Shown: piece after piece, positions 18,232 to 26,764 of the stretch
How the letters are laid out: each line of letters starts with the position of its first letter
How positions within the stretch are numbered: position 1 is the first letter of the stretch
Assembly (NCBI GenBank): GCA_022510565.1
Contig: JAFLTE010000001.1
Location: forward strand, 62,001-126,000
Length of the DNA: 64,000 bases
DNA from: Lachnospiraceae bacterium
GTDB taxonomy: Bacteria; Bacillota; Clostridia; Lachnospirales; Lachnospiraceae
Reading direction: 5' to 3'
The notes under the pieces: generated by a model
Seen by the model: the letters and a program-made list of their open reading frames with translations, nothing else
Databases searched by the model: none
Told to the model about the DNA's origin: nothing
Program-made: the position numbers and the translations under genes

Positions 18232-18302
18232 TGTGTGCCTCCTTCATATTTCGTATCCGACAGTCTATGAGACCGCCGCTCGCATCCGGATGAAAAAGGC
18301 AA

Positions 18303-18343
18303 TAAAAAAGCAGGATATCCCCCATGAATGGAAATATTCCTGC
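18303..18343 (-). terminator. Intrinsic terminator inside the erm leader
   Basis: Minus strand: arms GCAGGAATAT (18334-18343) and ATATCCTGC (18310-18318) are followed directly by TTTTTT (18304-18309). It sits about 70 bases before the erm start, so transcription would stop before the gene unless the hairpin is prevented. AAAGCAGATAT upstream (about 18425-18436) can pair with its 3' arm plus part of the T-tract, a possible alternative structure. Confidence 0.75.
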
Positions 18344-18436
18344 TCAACTTATACAAGAATGCTAAGCAATCAAAAAAGGCCGTTTGTATTCGCACGCAAA
18401 AAAATCCCATTTACATGAGACACTATATCTGCTTTC

Positions 18437-18484
18437 TTATCGCCCCTGTATACGGATGCGAGCAATACGAATACAAATTAACAC
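18437..18484 (-). CDS. Putative erm leader peptide with R-I-R arrest motif
   Basis: A 15-codon frame starts at a GTG (18484) with AGGTGG seven bases upstream and encodes VLICIRIARIRIQGR (first residue Met if used as start). An in-frame ATG at 18502 would add six residues but has no ribosome binding site. The peptide carries R-I-R at residues 9-11, matching the Arg/Lys-X-Arg/Lys motif at which macrolide-bound ribosomes are known to stall, as in ErmD-class leaders. The codons for residues 8-11 are the ones complementary to the segment before the erm start. Too short to detect by homology; conservation across strains would confirm it. Confidence 0.65.
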   Translation of the reverse strand: MLICIRIARIRIQGR

Positions 18485-18532
18485 ACGTAAGCCACCTTTC
18501 ATAATATACTCATATATAATTATATTGTTGTA

Positions 18533-18561
18533 AATATATCACAAACACACAGGTTTGTCAA
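18533..18561 (-). promoter_or_regulatory. Consensus SigA promoter for erm
   Basis: TTGACA (18556-18561), 17-base spacer, TATATT (18533-18538) on the minus strand. The expected start of transcription is near 18525, giving a leader of about 290 bases before erm. Confidence 0.8.
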
Positions 18562-18603
18562 TTTATCACTGTATCACCGGTCCATGCACATCACCTTTCG
18601 GCG

Positions 18604-19206
18604 CTACTCCTCCGCCACGAAGACTCCCGCTAACGTATCCTCCGCGCTCACAATTTCCGGACCGTCCGAAGCTGCCGTTGCATTTTCCGCAACCTCCTGA
18701 GGGTCGTCGTACTCCTTCTTCTCCTCTTTGCCCCAGAGTGTGTCATACTCTTCGTCCTTTTCCTTCTGACGCTTAACCATCTCACCTACGGTCTTGGCCG
18801 CCGTATACAACTCGTAACTGAAGTCCATCAGCTTCTTTTCATCCGACTGCGGCACGGTCGCTCCTTTCATAATACGGCGGGCAACTTCCATGATTTTGCC
18901 CATTTCTTCTCCGTATTCTTTATATGCATCCGCCTGCTGCTCCGCCACCGTTGCATTCCAGTACGCGCAATACTGATCCGCCAATTTGTCCAGATAATCC
19001 TGATATTCCTTCTGCTTCTCATCCAACTCTTTAATGGATAATTCCAAGACAGCGGCATCCTTGCTGAATAACGCTTTATCTTCTTCGTTCTGTGTGGATT
19101 CCATGCGGGACTGTACATTCTTCAACTGTTTCGATAAGGCAGACTTTTGCTGCTGATACGCCTTGACCTGTTCTCTGTAGATTTGCTGCGCTTCTCCGAT
19201 TTTCAT
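18604..19206 (-). CDS. Hypothetical coiled-coil protein
   Basis: About 200 residues, soluble, with no recognised domain. Residues ~5-75 are a heptad-like coiled coil (REQVKAYQQQKSALSKQLKNVQSRM, then KDAAVLELSIKELDEKQKEYQDYLDKLADQY). A second helical part contains DEKKLMDFSYELYTAAKTVGEMV, and the C-terminus is acidic. I chose the ATG at 19206 (GGATGGTGG upstream); longer in-frame starts exist up to 19296 but lack a site. Glu/Lys/Gln-rich composition may inflate apparent similarity to other coiled coils. Function unknown. Confidence 0.65.
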   Translation of the reverse strand: MKIGEAQQIYREQVKAYQQQKSALSKQLKNVQSRMESTQNEEDKALFSKDAAVLELSIKELDEKQKEYQDYLDKLADQYCAYWNATVAEQQADAYKEYGEEMGKIMEVARRIMKGATVPQSDEKKLMDFSYELYTAAKTVGEMVKRQKEKDEEYDTLWGKEEKKEYDDPQEVAENATAASDGPEIVSAEDTLAGVFVAEE

Positions 19207-19318
19207 ATATACCACCATCCATGTGTTATGTACATTCCACAGTTTTTGTTCCCGTAAAATGCGTATACTTCCGTGTATCAAATCATATATCGTCATATCT
19301 CCCTACAAAATAAAGAGA

Positions 19319-19504
19319 TTATTTTTTATGAAGGCCTCTGATAATATTAAACAGACCTGCAAGTACATTACAACAAAGAGTGGCAAATAACAATGCATTA
19401 TCTTTTCTTCCCTGAAAAAAATATACACCAATGAACATCACTCCTGCCAAAAACAGTCCTGTAATTGATATCCACATCAATCTGTCCAATAATTCATTAT
19501 CCAT
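19319..19504 (-). CDS. Small two-helix membrane protein
   Basis: 61 residues with two membrane segments (WISITGLFLAGVMFIGVYFF and LLFATLCCNVLAGLFNII) separated by a short QGRKDN turn and a basic tail RGLHKK. GGGGAGGA lies at ideal distance before the ATG at 19504. No family recognised. Its good start signals and typical membrane topology argue that it is expressed. Confidence 0.6.
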   Translation of the reverse strand: MDNELLDRLMWISITGLFLAGVMFIGVYFFQGRKDNALLFATLCCNVLAGLFNIIRGLHKK

Positions 19505-19610
19505 AATCGTTCCTCCCCAACTTTATTTTTTCAAGATATTGTATTTCACTATTTTACCATAAGTGCACACGCAATTCCACTTTACTATTTTTAGATTGCT
19601 CTCAACATTT

Positions 19611-20423
19611 TCAGTCGGCAGAGGTGCCGGTATCCCTCCATTTTCTCGCGAGAAACAGGCCAACCACCACAAATATGAATGCAAAGGCAGCAGTTATTAT
19701 AGCATCTGAGACAGATATGTCCGCCATCTCCTGAACCGGAATTATATGAAATATTGCGGGGAGTTCAGAGACGATATCATAAATCGCATGATAAAATACT
19801 ACAACCCATATATTATTTGTCCTCAAATATAGGGCTCCCAAAAATATGCCAATAAACGTAGCATAAAACACCTGAGCAATCGTTGCATATAGCATCCGGG
19901 GTTCAGAAAACAAATTTAACAGATGTATGGCTCCAAAGAAAAGGGCTGATAAAATAATCGCTTCCATTTTCCCCTTAAATCGATCATTCTGTATTTTTGC
20001 CATAAGAACATTCAACACAAGACCTCTGACCAGAAATTCTTCAAAAACTCCCACAAATATCTGCTCTATGATTACGATGATGATAAGGTAAAATGATGGT
20101 GAAACTGCGGGATATTCCGCCACCTCCAACAGCGAACCTGCCAGATTATTGAGTGTGGCAAGCAGCATAAAGCCTCCAATCCCAATACCTTTTAAAAAAT
20201 TCTCTCTCCTTAATCCAAAACTCTCTATCCCAAAATAAGTTTTATAAAAAATAAGTATCCCGAAACCGGCAATAATCCTGCCAATCGTTTCGGCTAACCG
20301 CTGCTCTACACGGATATGCGTAAGCAGCACATGGATGATATTGTATATCCCAAAACTTGCAACAATCGCCACCAGACAAAATAATATTGTGTTAAACCAA
20401 TTTTTTGTAATAAACTTTTTCAT
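19611..20423 (-). CDS. CPBP-family intramembrane metalloprotease
   Basis: 270-residue polytopic membrane protein of the CAAX-protease/bacteriocin-processing (CPBP, Abi) family. All three conserved motifs are visible: FEEFLVRG (E128, E129, R133), FGAIHLLN (H167) and a late VVFYHAIYD. In Firmicutes such proteins process or give immunity to peptides, but no bacteriocin gene is next to it. It lies 140 bases downstream of an XRE regulator with a membrane tail. Confidence 0.88.
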   Translation of the reverse strand: MKKFITKNWFNTILFCLVAIVASFGIYNIIHVLLTHIRVEQRLAETIGRIIAGFGILIFYKTYFGIESFGLRRENFLKGIGIGGFMLLATLNNLAGSLLEVAEYPAVSPSFYLIIIVIIEQIFVGVFEEFLVRGLVLNVLMAKIQNDRFKGKMEAIILSALFFGAIHLLNLFSEPRMLYATIAQVFYATFIGIFLGALYLRTNNIWVVVFYHAIYDIVSELPAIFHIIPVQEMADISVSDAIITAAFAFIFVVVGLFLARKWRDTGTSAD

Positions 20424-20566
20424 TGTACAATCTCTTTCTCATCTTTTGTTGAGCGCGTCTATTATGTTATTCATTTTGTTGCTCCCTTCATAAAAAGAAA
20501 CGGAGCAGCTGACAGTTTTATTATACTGCCGGCAACCCCGCAAATCAATGATGTGACTGAAGAAAA

Positions 20567-21073
20567 CTACTTACCCATTATCCTTTTCTTAAACGCTTGA
20601 AGCTTTGCCAGACAACCGCTTGTATACAGTATACCTCCAATCATCACGCTGTAAGAAAAACCGAGCGTAAATCCCTCGCAGAAATCAAGCAGTTCATTAT
20701 GAACGCCCTCGAAACACATTTCTGCCACTACATAAAAGGTAAATAGGACTGCACCCGCACTAAAAAGGATACACATTCTTCTGGATAATTTCTTCTTCTC
20801 CTCATTACTGTAATCCGCGACCTTTAATACGGTTTCCTTCATCTCTTCATTCATACTCTCACTTCTCCTTTCTCCGTCCAACAGCTCCCTGAGTTCTACA
20901 TCATAGTAATCCGCAATTTGAATCAGAACGTCCAAATCCGGCATATTGAAGCCCGTTTCCCATCTGGAAACAGTTCTTCCCGATACTCCGAGAGTTTCCG
21001 CCAGGTGTTCCTGCGTAACTCCTTTTTCCTTTCGAAGCTCCTTTAAAAAGCTGCCAATCTTTTTCTGGTCCAT
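20567..21073 (-). CDS. XRE-family regulator with C-terminal membrane segments
   Basis: 168 residues. Residues 5-62 are a helix-turn-helix domain (LRKEKGVTQEHLAETLGVSGRTVSRWETG). The rest carries two membrane segments (CILFSAGAVLFTFYVV and FTLGFSYSVMIGGILY). This HTH plus membrane-tail layout is frequent in Lachnospiraceae next to membrane proteins; a signal at the membrane may be sensed, but this is inference. It could regulate the downstream CPBP gene. The ATG at 21073 has AAGGAGG upstream. Confidence 0.85.
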   Translation of the reverse strand: MDQKKIGSFLKELRKEKGVTQEHLAETLGVSGRTVSRWETGFNMPDLDVLIQIADYYDVELRELLDGERRSESMNEEMKETVLKVADYSNEEKKKLSRRMCILFSAGAVLFTFYVVAEMCFEGVHNELLDFCEGFTLGFSYSVMIGGILYTSGCLAKLQAFKKRIMGK

Positions 21074-21237
21074 GGTTGCCTCCTTTCTGTCCTCAGAATA
21101 TCCTCTTCAGACAGACGATAACACGACACAAAGTGAGAGAATATGAAATTTTGCAGTTTAGACATGTAATGTCTGCTTGAAAAAGTCTGGAATTACTTCA
21201 CCTGTAAGCGGCTTAATAATGCCTCCTGCAAAATTTA

Positions 21238-21258
21238 GGAGAAGCACCTTGCTTCTCC
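21238..21258 (-). terminator. Hairpin downstream of the SDR gene
   Basis: GGAGAAGCA (21238-21246) and TGCTTCTCC (21250-21258) form nine-base perfect arms about 50 bases after the SDR stop. The following minus-strand bases are TAAATTTTG, a weak T-tract. Confidence 0.5.
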
Positions 21259-21308
21259 CGTTATCTTTTACGGTTTCAAATAATTAGTGTGTCCTGCTTA
21301 CAAATTCT

Positions 21309-22193
21309 TTACGACCCCACAATCGTACCGCCGTTCGGATGAAGCACCTGTCCGGTCATATAACTTGCATCGTCAGAGGCCAGAAAAACATAGCACGGTG
21401 CCACTTCGCCGGGCTGTCCTGCACGCATCATGGGAACCTGCGCCGTTCCACTTCCGAAAGTCCGCACTTCCTCCGCAGAGTAGGAGGCCGGAATCAACGG
21501 AGTCCATATCGGGCCGGGAGAAACCGCATTGACGCGAATGCCCTTGTCTACTAACGACAATGCCAATGACCTCGTAAGCGACACAATAGCTCCTTTAGCG
21601 GCACTGTAATCAATCAAATCTTTATTGCCCTCGTAAGCAGTGACCGAAGCGGTATTGATAATACTTGCGCCTTCCTTCATATGGGGCAGCGCATTTTGAA
21701 TGAGATAAAAATAGGAAAAAACATTGGTCCGAAATGTATTTTCCAACTGTTCCATGCTGATATCCGTAATACTCCTACATATATATTGTACCGCGTGATT
21801 ATTCACCAGAATATCCAGTGCGCCGAAGTATTCTACCGTTTTATCCACACATTCCTTGACAAAGTCGGGGTCTTTTAAATCGCCTGAAAACAGATGGCAC
21901 GTTCTTCCAATCTGCTCAATATGCTCCGCCGTCTCCTGCGCGTCTTTCTCCTCGTCAAGATACACAATCGCTATATGTGCGCCCTCTTTAGCAAAAGCAT
22001 ATGCTACAGCTCTGCCGATTCCGCTGTCCCCGCCTGTAATCAATGCTACCTTTCCTGCAAGCTTTGCTTTTTCCCTGCCGCACTCCGAGACAGGCTGCGG
22101 CACCATAACATACTCGAATCCCGGTTGTCTGTCCTGATGCTGAGGCGGAAACGGAGCCGGTATCTCCTCACATTTCGTAATGCATTGTCTCAT
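21309..22193 (-). CDS. Short-chain dehydrogenase/reductase (general stress protein 39-like)
   Basis: 294-residue NAD(P)-dependent oxidoreductase. The N-terminal ~45 residues (PPQHQDRQPGFEYVMVPQP) are the extension found in the YhdF/YdaD (GSP39) subgroup. Cofactor loop TGGDSGIGRAVAYAF, NNHAVQ (a NNAG variant), catalytic Ser in INTASVTAYEGN, and the YSAAKGA motif Tyr/Lys are all present; SPGPIWTPL follows. The natural substrate is unknown. It lies alone between the XRE gene and the amidotransferase gene. Confidence 0.9.
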   Translation of the reverse strand: MRQCITKCEEIPAPFPPQHQDRQPGFEYVMVPQPVSECGREKAKLAGKVALITGGDSGIGRAVAYAFAKEGAHIAIVYLDEEKDAQETAEHIEQIGRTCHLFSGDLKDPDFVKECVDKTVEYFGALDILVNNHAVQYICRSITDISMEQLENTFRTNVFSYFYLIQNALPHMKEGASIINTASVTAYEGNKDLIDYSAAKGAIVSLTRSLALSLVDKGIRVNAVSPGPIWTPLIPASYSAEEVRTFGSGTAQVPMMRAGQPGEVAPCYVFLASDDASYMTGQVLHPNGGTIVGS

Positions 22194-22225
22194 ACCCGAT
22201 TCCCCATCGGTAAAATATTATGATA

Positions 22226-23014
22226 TTATATGCCGAATCCGTCAAAAAGTGCGGTCAATCCCGATTGCATCTCCTCCGGCGGAACCGGATCGGTATATAC
22301 GTGATGCCTATCTTCACCGCGAAATATTTCCCGGCCGTCGCGATATACTATGACCGTGGAAAGCGGAACCTCATGCCACGACTCATCCGAGAGCGGTTTG
22401 GTTGAGAGCATGATACCGTCGGGCAGCTCCAGATAATGGAGAGATGAAGCCATATTGGCATGTACATAGAACTGCTCGCTGTCATAGATCATAAGATTCA
22501 CCTTATTACCGGGAGCGATTTCGGCAATGGAAGACTCAACGACATCAAACCGCTCCTTACTCGTCGCTGCCCGACCGAGGCGGTTTTCAAGACTGTCAAT
22601 ATTTTCAATTATATAAAGCAATATTCTCTCGCTGTCAGAGGAACCTCGCTGAACCTGCGTGTACTTTTCAAGCACTTCACTTTGGAAGATGGTGCCGTTG
22701 TGAATGAGCGTCCAACAGCGGTCACCCGCATCACGCTTTACAAAAGGATGACAGTTTGAAAATTCCAGGGCACCCACACTGGCCTTACGAATATGTGCCA
22801 AAAGCAAAGATTCCTCGACCGGTACAGAGAGCCGATTCATAAGATAGGTACTGTCATTGGCACATATAGGCTCCTTTTCAACAGAAACCGCATTGCCGTA
22901 GAAAGTGGCAAGACCCCAACCGTCGGGATGGTTGGGGCTATGAGAATAAAACTCCTTCAGCCATTTTGTAAGATCATGATTTTTAGCCGCGCAAAAGCCG
23001 AATAGTTCACACAT
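22226..23014 (-). CDS. Class II glutamine amidotransferase (YafJ-like)
   Basis: 262 residues. After removal of the initiator Met, Cys2 (MCELFGFCAAKN) would be the N-terminal nucleophile. HSPNHPDGWGLATFYG and LLAHIRKASVG are Gn-AT-II glutamine-binding motifs, as are TLIHNGTI and STKPLSDESW. No synthetase domain is fused, so the partner receiving ammonia is unknown; a stand-alone gamma-glutamyl hydrolase role is possible. The gene starts six bases after the ABC ATPase stop, so it is likely the last gene of the amino-acid transporter operon. Confidence 0.85.
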   Translation of the reverse strand: MCELFGFCAAKNHDLTKWLKEFYSHSPNHPDGWGLATFYGNAVSVEKEPICANDSTYLMNRLSVPVEESLLLAHIRKASVGALEFSNCHPFVKRDAGDRCWTLIHNGTIFQSEVLEKYTQVQRGSSDSERILLYIIENIDSLENRLGRAATSKERFDVVESSIAEIAPGNKVNLMIYDSEQFYVHANMASSLHYLELPDGIMLSTKPLSDESWHEVPLSTVIVYRDGREIFRGEDRHHVYTDPVPPEEMQSGLTALFDGFGI

Positions 23015-23020
23015 TTTAGT

Positions 23021-23800
23021 TTACCTCTCTCGATCTTTGAGTGAATTAAGGAAATCCCTGGCACGCTGTGTTTTAGGTGCAGTAAAAAATTCTTCCGGGG
23101 TATTTTCCTCAAGAATTATGCCGCCGTCCATAAAGATGATTCTGTCCGCCACGCGTCTGGCAAAGTTCATTTCATGCGTAACTATGACCATCGTCATGCC
23201 TTCCTTTGCAAGCTCTGTCATTACATCCAAAACCTCACCTATCATTTCCGGATCCAAAGCGCTCGTGGGTTCATCAAACAAAATTGCTTTCGGGTGCATC
23301 GCCAGAGCACGCGCTATGGCAACGCGCTGCTGCTGACCGCCGGAAAGCTGTGCCGGCACTTTATGTGCCTGATTGTCCACACCGACTCTTTTCAGAAGCT
23401 GCATACCTTCCTCGTACGCTTCCTTCTTCGGTCGATGAAGCACATCTCTGGGGGCGATTGTCACATTATCTATTATACTCTTATGCGCGAAAAGATTAAA
23501 GGACTGAAATACCATACCTATTTCGGAGCGAAGTCTTGCAAGTTCCTTTCCCTCCTCGGGCATGACATCTCCGGCAATAATAATCTCGCCGGAATCGACA
23601 GTCTCCAGCCGGTTAATCGTGCGGCAGAGTGTGGATTTCCCGGAGCCCGACGGTCCGATAATCACGACCACCTCTCCCTGATTTACCGTAAGACTGATGT
23701 CCTTCAGTACGTGATGTGTTCCAAAATACTTATCTATGTGCCGCAGTTCAATAACAGGGACCTGCTGTAAAGCATCGGGTTTATTCTGTTCCTGTGCCAT
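23021..23800 (-). CDS. Polar amino acid ABC transporter ATPase
   Basis: 259 residues. Walker [18 protein letters not shown], signature [15 protein letters not shown], Walker [16 protein letters not shown] and switch His in [10 protein letters not shown] are intact and match the GlnQ/HisP class. It energises the two permeases and substrate-binding lipoprotein immediately upstream (23823-26375). The N-terminus [15 protein letters not shown] is typical. The substrate is probably a polar amino acid such as glutamate or glutamine, which would fit the amidotransferase downstream, but this is inference. Confidence 0.93.
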   Translation of the reverse strand: MAQEQNKPDALQQVPVIELRHIDKYFGTHHVLKDISLTVNQGEVVVIIGPSGSGKSTLCRTINRLETVDSGEIIIAGDVMPEEGKELARLRSEIGMVFQSFNLFAHKSIIDNVTIAPRDVLHRPKKEAYEEGMQLLKRVGVDNQAHKVPAQLSGGQQQRVAIARALAMHPKAILFDEPTSALDPEMIGEVLDVMTELAKEGMTMVIVTHEMNFARRVADRIIFMDGGIILEENTPEEFFTAPKTQRARDFLNSLKDRER

Positions 23801-23822
23801 AAGCTTTATCTCCTTTTCTATC

Positions 23823-24653
23823 TCATTTCACCGTTACAGCGGAAACCTTACGGCGCCCGGCAATCGCAACAGACAACTTATTCAACAAATAATTTATGAT
23901 AATATAAATTACAGCCGCCACCAGGTACACCGAGAGAAGTGCATCATAGTTGCTGATGAGAACCTTTGCATTCTGCATTAAATCCGCGTAATTTACCACA
24001 TACGCAAAGGTTGTATCTTTTAAAACAATAACGATTTCCGCAATCAACGCCGGAATCACATATCGGAATCCCTGAGGAAAAACTATCTTAAAAAACACGC
24101 TGCCGCTGCGCATTCCCAGTGAAACCGCCGCCTCTGTCTGCCCCTTAGGTACAGCATTGACCCCGGAGCGCAGCACCTCGGCAACCACTCCTGCCGCTGA
24201 AATTGAGACAGGAAGCACTATCTTCCAAAATGCCGGAAGCTTCAACCCAAATTGCGGAGCAAGAAGGAAAAAGAAGTATATAAACAGCAAGGTAGGTATA
24301 CCGCGGGTAATCTCAATTAATACAGTACTGAGTCCACGCAAAATTCTGCTTCTGCTTATTCTGCCAAGCATCAGCAGAAGACCCGCCGCAAAAGTGACTA
24401 CACTTGACATAAGCGCGACCTTTACAGTACCCGCGAGACCGCGACCGAGAAATCTCCACGTTGTATATCTCGTGAAAATTGACCAGTATTTTGCACTCAA
24501 CTGTCCTGTGATATAAAACTGTCGAACAATAACCACTAGCAGTGCAGTCAGGGCGATAAGCGAAATTACTGTAGCAACTGCAATATACCTTCTTGTTTTC
24601 GGACCCGGAGCTTCATAGAGTATATCTCTTATAGAAACATTTGCAGTACTCAT
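23823..24653 (-). CDS. Polar amino acid ABC transporter permease (second)
   Basis: 276-residue membrane protein with five to six helices. [12 protein letters not shown] opens the permease domain, [21 protein letters not shown] is the conserved segment, and the coupling loop [37 protein letters not shown] is characteristic of the His/Glu/Gln/Arg/opine family. About 50 N-terminal residues precede the domain and include one extra hydrophobic segment. It overlaps the first permease by four bases (ATGA), forming a heterodimeric pair. Confidence 0.92.
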   Translation of the reverse strand: MSTANVSIRDILYEAPGPKTRRYIAVATVISLIALTALLVVIVRQFYITGQLSAKYWSIFTRYTTWRFLGRGLAGTVKVALMSSVVTFAAGLLLMLGRISRSRILRGLSTVLIEITRGIPTLLFIYFFFLLAPQFGLKLPAFWKIVLPVSISAAGVVAEVLRSGVNAVPKGQTEAAVSLGMRSGSVFFKIVFPQGFRYVIPALIAEIVIVLKDTTFAYVVNYADLMQNAKVLISNYDALLSVYLVAAVIYIIINYLLNKLSVAIAGRRKVSAVTVK

Positions 24654-25324
24654 CGCAGTATCCTCACTTTCCGGTCAATATAATTACCCAACTGTCCAAT
24701 CACAACAGCAGTTACACAGTATAGAACCGCCGAAATCATAAACGCTGTAACACCACCCACTGCATGTGTATTGATGTAGGAAACAATACCGGTAAGATCT
24801 GTGGGATTTAAGGGAACCTGTGATGCCAACGCCGATGTGAGCATGGTTGCGACCAGTAAATTTGTCATCTGCAATACAGTAGAACGCACTGCCTGCGGAA
24901 GCACGACATTTTTGACCATCTGCATAAAGGTCATCCCAAGAGATCGAGCCGCTTCAATTTGACCCGGACTTATGGTGTTCATACCCGCCATAAGGTACTC
25001 AGAGCAAAACGCAGACGGGATTAGTGTGAGTGCAATCAAAACACATATATAATACGACAGCACAATATTAAGATACGGCAATGCATACACCAAAAGAATA
25101 AGCAGCGCCGCACCGGGAATATTCCTGAATACCTGCACATAGAAATCCGCTGCGACCCGCAAAGGCTTGATTGGAGATATACGCATAACCGTAATGATAA
25201 TACCGATGATTACTGCGAATATAAATGCTAACGCAGTGAGCTCATATGTAGTCAGCAATGCTGATAAATATTTGTCTCCATACTGGGAGAGAAGCGCGTT
25301 TATACTCATATCTTTCTCTTTCAT
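24650..25324 (-). CDS. Polar amino acid ABC transporter permease (first)
   Basis: About 224 residues, five membrane helices. VFRNIPGAALLILLVYALPYL and the coupling loop EYLMAGMNTISPGQIEAARSLGMTFMQMVKNVVLPQA match the glutamate/glutamine permease family. The ATG at 25324 has GGGAG at good distance; an ATG five codons further in and in-frame starts up to 25369 are alternatives. It pairs with the permease that overlaps its stop. Confidence 0.9.
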   Translation of the reverse strand: MKEKDMSINALLSQYGDKYLSALLTTYELTALAFIFAVIIGIIITVMRISPIKPLRVAADFYVQVFRNIPGAALLILLVYALPYLNIVLSYYICVLIALTLIPSAFCSEYLMAGMNTISPGQIEAARSLGMTFMQMVKNVVLPQAVRSTVLQMTNLLVATMLTSALASQVPLNPTDLTGIVSYINTHAVGGVTAFMISAVLYCVTAVVIGQLGNYIDRKVRILR

Positions 25325-25382
25325 AAATGTCTCCCGAATCATTTCGACCCGAGAGACATATTCATACATATCTGTTGCAATA

Positions 25383-26375
25383 TTATTGGATTACGGGAGC
25401 TGCCGGTGCTGTGTCAATACCGGTACGATCGCCCAAAGTAATCTGCCACAAATCTGCCCATGTACCGTCATCTACAAGTTTCTGCAGAAAATCATTTACA
25501 AAGGCTACACCGTCGGAATCAAGCGGAAGACCAACACCGTAATTATCTTCGGGACCGAAAACATCACCTGCAATCTCATATACGCCCGGATTCTTAACAA
25601 TAGCGTTCAGAAGCAGTGTGTAGTCGGTGACATAAGCATCCACACGCCCCTGCTCCAGAGCAGTACGTGCCTCGGCATCGGTTTCAAATTCCTGAACAAC
25701 GGCATCAGGTGCAAACTCGGCCAAAATATCGGGGCCCGTAGAGCCTGCCTGCGTTGCCACGATCTTACCTGCCAGACTGTCAACACCTGTAATCTCGGTA
25801 TTGCCGGCTTTTACAAGAACAGCCTGCTGAGATGTGTAGTACGGACCCGCAAAGGAAATAACCTCCTGACGAGCCGGTGTGATGGAATATGTTGCGAACA
25901 CTACATCAACCTGATCACTCTGCAGAACGGATTCACGGGTGCTGGAATCAACCTGCGTCAGTTCATACTTGCTCTCATCACCCAAGATATAGCGTGCAAG
26001 CAACTGATAAAGACCTGCATCAAAACCACGGAGACTGTCATCAGTCTCATCGAGCTGGCTGAACAGGAAAGAAGTACGTGTACCGCCGACTCTCAGTACG
26101 CCCGCTTCCTTAACTGCGGAAGCCCAAGCACTTGCTGCGATATCAGCATCGTCGGCTACAATGCCGGAAGCAATAAGTGCATCAAATGCGTCTTTGTCAA
26201 GAGCAACCGCTACAGGCTCCTCTGACTCGGTACTTGCTGCGTTCGATGCATTAGGTGCCGAATTCGATGCGGATGCATCAGAGTTACCGCAGCCGGCAAG
26301 CAAGGATAGTGACAATGTCGCTATAAGAAGCAGCGCAAGAAGTTTACTTGTCTTTGTTGTGTTAAATTTTTTCAT
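25383..26375 (-). CDS. Polar amino acid ABC transporter substrate-binding lipoprotein
   Basis: 330-residue lipoprotein with a lipobox (LSLSLLAGCGN, Cys at about residue 29) and an Asn/Ser/Ala/Glu linker. The periplasmic-binding-fold domain contains VLRVGGTRTSFLFSQLDETDDSLRGFDAGLYQLLARY, DVVFATYSITPARQEVISFAGPYYTSQQAVLV, and IVATQAGSTGPDIL, the family-3 (GluB/FliY-type) pattern. The ATG at 26375 has GGGAGGAG upstream; a longer in-frame start is not needed. It heads the five-gene operon to the amidotransferase, with a consensus-like promoter at 26425-26453. Confidence 0.92.
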   Translation of the reverse strand: MKKFNTTKTSKLLALLLIATLSLSLLAGCGNSDASASNSAPNASNAASTESEEPVAVALDKDAFDALIASGIVADDADIAASAWASAVKEAGVLRVGGTRTSFLFSQLDETDDSLRGFDAGLYQLLARYILGDESKYELTQVDSSTRESVLQSDQVDVVFATYSITPARQEVISFAGPYYTSQQAVLVKAGNTEITGVDSLAGKIVATQAGSTGPDILAEFAPDAVVQEFETDAEARTALEQGRVDAYVTDYTLLLNAIVKNPGVYEIAGDVFGPEDNYGVGLPLDSDGVAFVNDFLQKLVDDGTWADLWQITLGDRTGIDTAPAAPVIQ

Positions 26376-26424
26376 TTTAGTTCTCCTCCCTGCGGAAATT
26401 ATCCGCGTGTATTTCAATGTATGC

Positions 26425-26453
26425 ATTGTATACCTATTTTCCTACTATGTCAA
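26425..26453 (-). promoter_or_regulatory. SigA promoter of the amino acid transporter operon
   Basis: TTGACA (26448-26453), 17-base spacer, TACAAT (26425-26430) on the minus strand; leader about 45 bases. Confidence 0.75.
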
Positions 26454-26479
26454 TAGGATTTTGGGAGATGATTAACATT

Positions 26480-26686
26480 TTATCCTCGCTGATAGCGCGC
26501 ATGATACTCAGCATTAATCTGCGCTATCTCCTTTTTACCGTCTATGTAATCCTGATACATATCAAAAGGACTTCCGCCGCCAAGCCAACAGGAAGAACAA
26601 TTTTCACATCCGCCGCCGCAGTCCAGTGACTGCCTTATGATCTGTTCCCGCTCCTGCCTCGTAGTATCTTTAATCAGTAAACTCAT
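26480..26686 (-). CDS. Small conserved Cys-rich protein
   Basis: 68 residues: a helical start (MSLLIKDTTRQEREQIIRQSL), a glycine/cysteine cluster CGGGCENCSSC that could bind a metal, then SPFDMYQDYIDGKKEIAQIN. I know proteins of this outline as common hypotheticals in gut Clostridia. Function unknown. The ATG at 26686 has AGGAGAG upstream; a longer in-frame start exists at 26722. Confidence 0.65.
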   Translation of the reverse strand: MSLLIKDTTRQEREQIIRQSLDCGGGCENCSSCWLGGGSPFDMYQDYIDGKKEIAQINAEYHARYQRG

Positions 26687-26764
26687 ATGACTTCTCTCCT
26701 TTGCAACCAATAATTTCCTCATTAGAAAAGGCTATTGATACAGTTTTCGCCGATGTCCTCTTGT

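Larger units (their letters stand above)
18232..18525 (-). promoter_or_regulatory. Leader/attenuator region of the erm gene
   Basis: A ~290-base untranslated leader read from the promoter at 18533-18561. It contains a short leader peptide (18437-18484) and several mutually exclusive pairings. GCTCGCATCCG (18453-18463), inside the leader peptide codons, is perfectly complementary to CGGATGCGAGC (18278-18288) upstream of the erm ribosome binding site. TTTGTATTCG (18468-18477) is complementary to CGAATACAAA (18383-18392). Three minus-strand T-runs occur (about 18397-18403, 18373-18378, 18304-18309), the last behind a clear hairpin. The pairings are seen; that a stalled ribosome switches them is inferred from known erm leaders. 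Confidence 0.75.

Noticed and set aside
18132-18410. Minus-strand 92-codon frame across the erm start
   Set aside because: Out of frame with erm, spans the leader terminator and has no ribosome binding site; the leader structure explains this region better.
25167-26225. Long plus-strand open frame (352 codons)
   Set aside because: It lies antisense over the amino acid permease and substrate-binding genes, which are certain; no ribosome binding site and a Cys/Ile-rich composition of the kind seen in antisense shadows.
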